From positions 102,244,826 to 102,308,825 of the forward strand of contig CM070546.1 in assembly GCA_036346405.1 (NCBI GenBank): 64,000 nt of DNA. The letters are read 5' to 3'. Under the pieces are notes generated by a model, which was not told the DNA's origin, searched no databases, and saw nothing but the letters and a program-made list of their open reading frames with translations. Positions 56,742 to 64,000 of the stretch are shown piece by piece. This DNA is from Phyllostachys edulis. Taxonomy: Eukaryota; Streptophyta; Magnoliopsida; Poales; Poaceae. The stretch's first letter is position 1. Every line of letters starts with the position of its first letter. The translations under genes were made by a program, and so were the position numbers.

Positions 56742-57172
56742 GGCGCAGTGGCAGCCTAGCGGTGAGGCCGAGGCACGGCGGCGCACTGCCCGGGAGGCTG
56801 CAATGCACCCAAAGAGGGAAAGTTGGCGGCTCAGCTGGATCTGGATGGTCGGAGGGAAAAGAGAAGAGAGCAGTCGGCTGGAGAGTGCTCTGGAGAGGAA
56901 GGATGAAGGAAGAAAAAGAGAGGAGAGGAGAGGGAGATATAATGGGTGGAGAAGTTAGGAAAGAAATGAGGAAGCAGCTAGAAAACGGGAGGGCACAAAG
57001 TAAAGCTCCAGAGAGGAAGAATGAAGGAAGAGAGAGAGACCTGGTGGAGAAGTTGGAGAAGAAACGAGGAAGCAACTAGAAAACGAGATGGCACAAAGTA
57101 AAATGAATGTGAGTGGTGAAGAGACGTCCGTTTTTTTTTCATTCGCGTCGTACGTTCATGTACTGTATCATT

Positions 57173-57546
57173 GAATTTTTTTTATTAATTAACCTTTTTT
57201 AAAATTTTATTTTAAAGTTAACCCCCGGCGAACTTTATTTCCAATTCTGACTCCTTTGATCACGCCACCACCCGTGGCGTGACAAAATAATATTGTCACG
57301 CGATAGGATAAGTCTGCTAAAATAGCAATTTTTGTCACGCTACTGGTCGTGGCGTGACCAAACAATATTGTCACGCTACGGGTGGTGGCGTAACAAGAGA
57401 TTGCCCAGATACGGGCTGGCGTGATAGTGTTATTTTGTCACGCCACGAGTGATGACGTGACTTAAGGGGTCAGAATTGGAAATAAAATTCGTGGGGGTTA
57501 ACTTTAGAATAAAATTTTAAAAATAGCTAATAAATAAAAAAAATTC
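57173..57546. mobile_element. Mutator-like non-autonomous element with internal hairpins, 374 bp
   Basis: Inverted ends start GAATTTTTTTTATTAATTA on the left and, on the opposite strand, GAATTTTTTTTATTTATTA on the right. They continue through AGTTAACCCCC and TTATTTCCAATTCTGAC for about 85 bp. Flanks TGTATCATT (57164-57172) and TATATCATT (57547-57555) form a 9-bp duplication with one mismatch. The middle holds four small palindromes of the GTCACGCCAC/GTGGCGTGAC type. Confidence 0.8.
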
Positions 57547-57589
57547 TATATCATTGCCCAAAGAAAAGAGAGAGAAAAACACTAGAAAT

Positions 57590-57938
57590 TCTAAAAAAGA
57601 AGGAAGTTGTTGATGATGAACATGACTCTTGGTTTGCACGGGGAGCCAGTCCACTTTTGAGCTCTGACTTTGCCACGTTTGAATGTAAATTCTGCCCAAG
57701 TTATTTGACTCCATGTTAGGTCTTTGATATTTAATCCCAGATCTACTCACAGGAGGAGTGGAGCAGAAGTGGCCTAGCATCCACAAGAAGGAAAAGCAAA
57801 GTTCCATGTCGTCACTGCTGATTGCTAATCTACTCTTATACAACGTGCTCGTCTGCCACTCTGCTCCGACACACTCGCACAAGTTTGGAGAAGCAGCAGC
57901 CGCCGCCCAGAGCGGTCAGCGTTGGTTTCGTGGTGGAA
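57590..57938 (+). promoter_or_regulatory. upstream region of PhzF-like copy B
   Basis: Matches the copy A upstream region (28140-28423 and 29546-29580). Includes CCACTTTTGAG, CTTTGCCACGTTTGA and CCATGTCGTCAC. It should contain the ancestral promoter and 5' UTR; no clear TATA box is seen in this copy, unlike copy A. Confidence 0.6.
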
Positions 57939-58712
57939 ATGGCCAAGAAAGCCATCCAATACGCCGTGGTCAGTATACCACCTCCCCCTTCTCTTCTTGG
58001 CTCGCATGGGATGGGGATGTGACGTTGACGTTGGCGCGCTGCGTGGCCTTGGCGTGGTGTGGTGGTCGCAGTGGACGCGTTAGCGGCGGAGCCGCTCAAG
58101 GGCAACCCGCGCGGTGTGCCTCCTCGAGGAAGCGGCGGCGGCATCGGCAGACGAGCGGTGGATGCGATCCGTCGCCGCCGAAGTTCAACCTCTCCGAGAC
58201 CGCCTTCCTCGTCGCGACTCCAAATACGCAGCACCAGATCCGCCAGCATGGTTCCACCTCCGATGGTTCACCCGCCGCCGAGGTCGCCTAGCTTCCATCC
58301 ATCTCCTCGGCAAATCTTGCGACTTTTACTACTAGCATCGTTCGAACCCGTAAATTTTCACGGTCTCTTGTTCTTGATTCATCTCGATCACACACACCAT
58401 CCTTGTTTCAGGTCGAGCTCTGCAGGCACGCGACATTGGCCTCCGCGCACTTCCTCTTCACATCCGTTCTTGCGAGGCATGACATGGTTGAATTCGCGAC
58501 CAAGTCCGGATCCCGACCGCCAAGAAGGTTCGATGCCGAGAGCACGCAGGCGTCTCGGTGAGGAGGAGCAGGGAAGCTGTTCATCGAGTTGGATTTCCCC
58601 ATGGTTGATCTCGTGGAGTGCAACTCCGCCGAGGTGCCGTCGATCCCCGATACTCTAAATGGCGCACCCATCGTCAGCGTTCACAAATCGGCAACCGCCG
58701 GGGACCTCATTG
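57939..58712 (+). pseudogene. PhzF-like gene, copy B, frame-broken and 3'-truncated
   Basis: ATG at 57939 starts AKKAIQYAV, followed by intron 1 (GT at about 57969, AG at 58053). Exon 2 needs three frames to read the family motifs: EPLKGNP, then CLLEEAAA-ADERWMRSVAAE, then FNLSETAFLV (catalytic Glu present), so at least two indels are present. The next exon after TTTCAG (58407-58412) reads VELCRHATLASAHFLF (CGHATLA in the family; Gly to Arg), then deletions shift the frame before the VHKSATAG-equivalent end at about 58706. The C-terminal half is absent, replaced by copia sequence at about 58825. No product expected. PhzF-like proteins are isomerase-fold enzymes of unclear role in plants. Confidence 0.8.
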
Positions 58713-58824
58713 TACTTCCTCTCATCCTTGTCTTTCTCGCTTGAGTTTCTAGATATCAAATTGCTTATTTCTGTTGGGGGCTCCAAATTAACTTCTAATT
58801 CGAAAATAATTAGGTCTATCATGA

Positions 58825-58933
58825 TGTTGAGTATATGGGCCATATACCGGCCGGCCCATGTGGCCCATGTAATGTGTATGTATATACCAAGTGAGCAATA
58901 GTGATAATACAAGAAAAATACACCGAGACAACA
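58825..58933 (+). mobile_element. short copia LTR, 109 bp
   Basis: Starts TGTTGAGTATATGGGCC and ends ACCGAGACAACA, directly followed by the primer-binding site TGGTATCAGAGTC (58934). Short LTRs of 100-150 bp occur in some plant copia groups and in TRIM elements. No matching 3' LTR in the window. Confidence 0.7.
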
Positions 58934-59336
58934 TGGTATCAGAGTCTCCTCACTGTGTCTCCTAACCCTATAGCTGTGTGTGGCGCTAGTCTTGGTGGTG
59001 GTGCCCGGTCTGAGTGGAGGCGAAGGCGGAGGCGGCGCCGAAGCTTGTGGTGGAGGCTGTGAGGCGGCGCGGGGGAGGCCGTGAGGCGGCGCGTGCTTCG
59101 GGTGGAGGAGGAAGGCCAGGCAGCGCAGAGCTCGAGGCTGTGAAGGCTCGCGGGCGGCGACCGAGTGGCTCGAGGAGGCAAGATCCCAACGGCGTGTAGG
59201 CTCAGGGCGGCGACTGAGTAGTGCGGGGTGGAGAGCTCCGAGCGGCGCGGAAGCTCGGGGCTTTGAGGGAGCTGAGGCGGCGTGTGGAAGAGGAGGCGAG
59301 GCAGAGAAGGACGCGCGGAAGCTCGGGGCTACGAGG
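58934..59336 (+). mobile_element. GC-rich leader of short-LTR copia remnant
   Basis: Begins with the primer-binding site, then GC-rich sequence with repeated GGCGGCG and CGGAAGCTCGGGGCT (twice, about 59248 and 59317). No gene. Truncated at 59336 by the next copia LTR. Confidence 0.6.
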
Positions 59337-59466
59337 TGTTAGAGATATATGTATAGTGTGTTATTCCCCATTGTTATGAGGGGTTATTTGCATATTCACC
59401 ACTTGTACTTTGTGTATATATATTGGCCCATTGGCTTCATATTGAATACAAGCGCTATTCATAACA
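59337..59466 (+). mobile_element. short copia LTR, 130 bp
   Basis: Starts TGTTAGAGATATATG and ends ATTCATAACA, directly followed by the primer-binding site TGGTATCAGAGC (59467). Contains TATATATATTGG upstream of a likely transcript start. Different sequence from the LTR at 58825, so a second element. Its 3' LTR is not present. Confidence 0.8.
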
Positions 59467-60180
59467 TGGTATCAGAGCGTACCTAGGGTTTTCCGTCGCT
59501 TCACTTGTCGCCCCGCCGCCGCTTCTCGGATCGGATCTGGAGGTCGCCGCTTGTCGTCATCTTTGACGTCTCCCCTCGGCTTGAGTCGGCCTGCCACACC
59601 GCCGCTCATCTCCGCCTGCACCACCGCCGACGCTCGAGGTCTCCGGGGTCTCCGCTTGGGCCGCCGTCGTCGCTCGGGGGCTACTTCACCTGCCGCCGCC
59701 GTCGCTCGGGGCGGCTCCATCCGCCGCTGCCGCTGTCGCTAGGGGTGGCTCCACCCGCCGCCTCAACGCCCAAGCCCCTCACCCGCCGTCGTTTGCCGCC
59801 GGAGGCCGCCGCTCTCCCGGCCGCCGCCGCTCTCCCACGCCGCCGCCGCCGAGGCCGCCGCTCTCTCGGTCGTCGCCACTCGGAGGTCGCCGCTCTCAGC
59901 CGCCGCCGCCGGAGACCATCGCTCTCCCGCCGTCGCCGCCGGAGGTCGCCGCCGCCGCCGCTTCTCCCACGATCGTCACCGCTCTCCCACGACCGTCGCC
60001 GCTCGGAGGTTGCCGCTCTCCCGCATCGTCGCTGCTCGGAGGCCGCCGCCGCCACCGCTCTCCCGTGTGGGGAACCCTAAAGTTCCCGTGCGGGACGTGC
60101 TGGGCCGGTTGGTTAAGTTGTTCGGTTAGCAGCCCATTAGCCGCCCAGCCGGTTTTATATATATATATAACGTCGTTCTA
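59467..60180 (+). mobile_element. GC-rich leader of second short-LTR copia
   Basis: Primer-binding site then about 600 bp of CGCCGCCGC-type sequence with open frames on both strands caused by composition. No motif seen. Leads to the gag remnant. Confidence 0.6.
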
Positions 60181-61215
60181 ACCGTCATACAAATCGGCGC
60201 CGCCGTTAGACTTCGTTGTCGCCAGGCCGCCCAAAGACCGCCTACCAATGGGTCTGCTTCTCCTCGCCGCTGCCGGTGATCTTCGATGGTGTTACTTACA
60301 CCGACTTCGTGTCTCACATGCGCATCCACATGCGTGGTCTTCGTCTCTGGGGCGTCCTCTCTGGCAATGTCACCTGCCCGCCTTGCCCTACTCCTCCGAC
60401 GGAGCCTACGCCTGTCATGTTGCCCTCGATACCGACAAAGGCTCTTTGATGAGGCCGCTTCGTCTTGCTAATGATGAGGTGCCTCGCTTACCAAGAGGCT
60501 CGATTCCCACAAGGATCGTCGACCGCCTACACTTTCGGTACGTACGACGACGACGCCTTCGGCTGCCGCTTTGTCTTCATCGCTAGTGTCCAGCCTCAGT
60601 TCTCTTCTGAGGTTGTGGAACTCCCTTTGGCTTTCCGGATGTGGACTCACCTTCGTCAGCTCTACGAGCTCTCTGGTGATGCCCTCTACCTGTCCGTGAT
60701 CCGCCAGGAGCACTCTCTTCAGTAGGGTGATGCTACTGTTGACGCTTTCTACGCTCAGAGCTCTGCTGTCTGGCGTCAGTTGGACTCTCTCCGACCGCTG
60801 GCCGCTGCTTCGCTCTGTCCGTCTTTGCTGGTCAGACGTCTTGACTCGAGTTTCGGCGTGTCACGATTCGTTACATTTCGCCTTCGCCCCGAAGTTCGGC
60901 GAAGCGTGCCCAGCTCCTTGCACGCCACCCTCGTGTCACTCTCTTGGAGGCTCTTACCGAGATACGCGCAGAGGAGACTCGCCTGAGTGGTGTTGGTCAG
61001 ATGCCACTCCCCTCCGTGCTCACCGCTCGTCCACCTGCTACACCGACGCTTCCACGCTTTGAAAGACTTGCCTCCTCCAAATGGTCGCCACAGTGGTGGT
61101 GGCCGCCCTCCATCTAGCGGTGGCCGTCCTCACTGCCCCTACTGCGACAAGGTCGGCCACATTGAGTCCTAGTGCTATAAGAAGCAGCGGCATCTTTCAC
61201 GCCGTTCTTCTACTA
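60181..61215 (+). pseudogene. copia gag remnant with zinc knuckle
   Basis: Gag motifs appear in changing frames: FDGVTYTDFVSHMRIHMRGLRLWGVLSG (60280-60370), then SVQPQFSSEVVELPLAFRMWTHLRQLYE and SGDALYLSVIRQEHSLQ (60588-60725), a QSSAVWRQLDSL segment, and finally CPYCDKVGHIES followed by a stop in place of Gln and a Cys-Tyr-Lys-Lys-like stretch (about 61135-61185). The order matches a copia Gag with C-x2-C-x4-H knuckle. Several frameshifts. The sequence is cut at about 61215-61218 by the SIRE-like LTR. Confidence 0.75.
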
Positions 61216-61218
61216 GTG

Positions 61219-62950
61219 AAGGACCGGAAAGGCGACTAGAGGGGGGGTGAATAGGAGCACCTAATCTTTTTCGCAAAGAATGGATTCAACTTGTAAATCA
61301 CTCCAATAGCTATGAGAGCTATGAAGATCAAAGATTAAGCACAGAGGAAGTCTTATGTTGAATCCACTCCTCACCCCCACAGCTCAGCAAACAAAATCAG
61401 GAAGTTCTGAAGAAACTCAGGGAAATCGGAACAACCGCAGGCAAACGGCCGGTCGTTCCGCAGTGCGGTACAACCGTAGTGTTACGGCCGGTCGTTCATG
61501 AGGCTTGGTACAACCGTAGTGTTACGGCCGGTCGTTCCGATTGTCCTGGAGCAGGTAAAATCAGCTCGGGTTTCAAAACGAAAATCGATCAAACTTTTGA
61601 TCTACGCGGCCAAACTTGACCAAAATTGAACCACACCTTCCTGAAGATATTAGGAACCTATTCCAAGCAACGATTTCAGAGATCCATGCCAAGGTTCCTA
61701 TCCTTTTGCATTTGAACGAAGGTGGGTTCAAAACCGGGCAAAAAACAAAACTTGATCTAACGACTTGCTCGTGGGTGGATGATGATCTAGATGACCTTAG
61801 ATAGGTTCCCACATGTCCCAGCAAGCAAGATCAAGAGGAAGAACCAAGCAAAAACTCCCGAATTGAAGAAAGCCCCAAAAATCACAAAAAGGAGAACGAA
61901 GAACAGAGAGCACGAATAGAAGAAAACTTCAGATTTCCATTCATTGAATCAAGAGCGAAATACAAAGAGATACATCCCCATACGCATGGACATTAGAACA
62001 AGAGGAATGATTACAAGTTCATCAATCCATCCTCTCCCTCTCCCTAAGCCAAGAACTCACATTGGAGAGCTACGAAGGGACAAGCAGGAGCACCAAACCG
62101 CCTCAACCAACAACCTCAACCACTAAAGCCTAAAGCAAAAACAACCACTAAAGACTCTTTTGACTCTAGCAAACCCTAATTCCTTTTCAAGTGCTCAAGA
62201 GGGCATGCAGCCCTCCAATCCTTTATATAGCCTTGGCTAACGGGTCTCCTCCCGTACGCCCGCTAAGTCCAACGGAGCTCGCCCGCTTGTGCGGACCTTG
62301 CAATTTCCGATTCGCCCTTCGCACCTTCCGAAGCTTCGCGCTCCTTGTCTCGACGCCGCAACCACCTCGAGTCCACGTCGTCTTGACACATCGACCGTTC
62401 GACCTCGGCGCCACTGCGCCTAGTCCGATCCACCGTGTCTCGCCACGACTCCGCCGACGCCCCGCGGCCACACGGATAAGAAACACGAAACGGGAACAAG
62501 TTCTTCACAACTTGACCTAACGTTAGCTCAAACATGCAATATGCAACACATATGCATGAACACACTGGATATGACCTATCCCAAAACTCAAATCACCAAA
62601 ATGGCGAACCTCACAATACAATCGGATAACCGCCATGTTACCAGCGGATCAACCGCACTCCGGTCGTATCGCCCAATACTGCGGTCGTCCGATTTCCAAT
62701 GAAGACCGAACTCGAAAAACAACTTCTCCGAATTCTTCAACCGCCATTTACCAATCGGTATAACCGCCTCTGCGGTCGCTCATAACACGCCGGTCGTTCC
62801 GATTATCCCGACAAATTACGATTGACTTCACGAAAAAGCGCGGAACCTCGCAGAACGACATGGTCCGACCACACAAACCAAACTCGATCGACCTAAAACC
62901 TTTGTCAATTACTCATCACTCTCATGGAGACACGACCACATGGTCTCTCA
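61219..62950 (-). mobile_element. 3' LTR of SIRE-like copia element (1.73 kb)
   Basis: Plus-strand ends are TGAAGGACCGGAAAGG and CATGGTCTCTCA. On the minus strand it starts TGAGAGACCATGTGG immediately after a polypurine tract (AAGGGGAGAT; plus 62951-62960). The text GACTAGAGGGGGGGTGAATAGG near the end is one I associate with SIRE/Maximus-type LTRs. Two hairpin clusters lie at 61430-61560 and 62625-62810. Reading frames inside (61616-61804, 62191-62565) are not considered genes. Confidence 0.65.
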
Positions 62951-64000
62951 ATCTCCCCTTGATGAGAATATTGACAAACTCGTAAAAAGCTTTTAAGAAG
63001 AGTTTGAGTTTGAAGAAACCAACATGGTCCAAAGAAGAAGAGTGAAACAAATGACCATGTCGATGAAGGAACACTAGAGCAACAACTGAAAGAGCAAATT
63101 GATCTCCAAAGCTCTAAACTGCTCCCAACAGACTTTTCTTCTCTATTCTCCCCTTTTGGCAATAAACGCATCAAGATGCAATAGAGAGAATATGACATGT
63201 TAATGGATGAAAATGGTCAAGTTTGTTTATTTAAGCATTTTGAGCCATGAGAATTATCCATAATGACCATAATGTAATACACCAAGCCATAACTCAATAA
63301 AAGGCTATCTAGATCATGACAAGATATGTATAAGCTAGCTAGAACACATAGATGACAATCTGAAAATGAGGTACATTATGTGAGCAAGTCAAGTCATCAA
63401 TGAGCAAAGTCTAGCTAGAGATATCCAAGGATGATGCAGCCATGTCAATAAGCTAAGCATAGCTAAGAAGCTTAAATTGAGACCAAATAGAGTGCTATGC
63501 TCAAGATTGAAACATTGGTTAAAGTACTTGATACTTTTTGTAGCTTTAAGCACATTGAACACATAAAACATATTTTCTTTTGAAATTCATGGTGGTTTCC
63601 AACCAGATTTTTGTTTTATCATGTGCTAGGTCTCAAGCCTTATGCGACTACTCCAAGCGAGAAGCTTAAGAAGATAGTCTAGGTCACCCAAAACTCCCCT
63701 AAGTTCATGCCAAGTGCAATGGCAAGCCGTCTCATAGGAGAGAATTGGTGAGATCGGTTTTTCAAGCACAAAAGAGATCTTTTGCCTTTTAACAAGTTGT
63801 ACTAACTCATGCATCATCAAGAGACTAAAACAGCTCAATCTAAGGCTCAATATAGATTCATCACTCTACCCAAATTTATTTGACATGGCATGAATCATAA
63901 AAAGATATCTCAAGAAAGACTAATCTCGAGTGCTAACATGACAAGTTTTAGTTTAAGTTGAGCAATTTTAATTAACTTATCATGGCAAAAGCTAGGCTAC
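62951..64000 (-). mobile_element. 3' internal region of SIRE-like copia element
   Basis: On the minus strand, the text ending MRLLPKGENREEKS (63170-63130) and the GCCAAAAGGGGAGAA motif correspond to the end of the coding region or spacer that precedes the polypurine tract in SIRE-like elements. The rest is AT-rich with short frames only. Pol itself would lie to the right of the window. Confidence 0.5.

Noticed and set aside
58059..58658. 199-residue continuous frame across PhzF-like copy B
   Set aside because: It crosses the predicted introns and only its first 15 or so residues match the PhzF family. The true exons switch frames, so the long frame is chance.
59505..60080. 191-residue frame rich in Arg, Pro and Leu
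   Set aside because: It is CGCCGCCGC-type leader sequence between a copia primer-binding site and gag; opposite-strand frames are equally long.

Overview
This is a stretch of plant nuclear DNA, almost certainly from a grass. It holds one intact-looking host gene, two decayed copies of a second host gene, and otherwise nested transposable elements. The evidence is a five-exon peroxiredoxin IIF gene with GT-AG introns (24299-27861), Angela-like, SIRE-like and short-LTR copia elements, Ty3/gypsy elements with very long LTRs, a Tat/RIRE2-like gypsy element with an antisense spliced ORF, and hAT, Mutator-like, Stowaway-like and PIF-like non-autonomous DNA elements. There is no sign of bacterial or organellar sequence, and I saw no rRNA, tRNA or CRISPR array.

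Layout. 1-800 is the tail of a long gypsy-type LTR cut into a gag-only copia remnant (811-1419). A decayed copia element follows (LTR 1420-1692, internal to about 5952; integrase deleted, protease Asp changed). 5953-13228 is a minus-strand Angela-like copia element with a complete 5' LTR and a truncated 3' LTR. 13251-17038 is a solo LTR with a perfect 5-bp target-site duplication (TSD), sitting in a second copy of the gag-only copia remnant (13229-13250 plus 17039-17930). 17930-23780 is a gypsy element with pol and 3' LTR but no 5' LTR. The host island follows: PRXIIF at 24299-27861, then the upstream region of a PhzF-like gene (copy A), itself split by a 1.1-kb hAT element (28432-29545).

Copy A of the PhzF-like gene is broken at 29714 by an 11.1-kb gypsy/LARD-like block (29715-40811) and resumes at 40812-41310. 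That block carries a gag-like ORF with an unrecognised C-terminal part and no reverse transcriptase. The ORF is itself interrupted by a 5.2-kb solo LTR with a perfect TSD (33753-38975). 43.5-45.2 kb is a cluster of small inverted-repeat elements. 45797-56591 is a minus-strand Tat/RIRE2-like gypsy element with TSD CCAAG; one of its LTRs is split by another 3.2-kb solo LTR (52748-55987, TSD AGTAT). 57590-58712 is PhzF-like copy B, also broken. 58825-61215 is two short-LTR copia remnants, and 61219-64000 is the 3' LTR and internal edge of a minus-strand SIRE-like copia element.

The most unusual signal is not a gene. Several unrelated LTR elements here carry arrays of short hairpins with related stems. 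The Tat-like element has stems of the type GTCGTA/TACGAC in both LTRs, in at least two introns and in one exon of its antisense ORF, with changes on the two arms that often compensate. The Angela-like copia has the same stem, the SIRE-like LTR has CCGTA/TACGG stems, and the 5.2-kb solo LTR has about nine larger palindromes. A second cross-element pattern is a conserved 3' splice-site-like block, usually next to a short acidic reading frame, near the 3' end of five different long LTRs.

Limits: element families were assigned by recognising protein motifs and LTR structure by eye. Boundaries marked by TSDs are firm; others are approximate.
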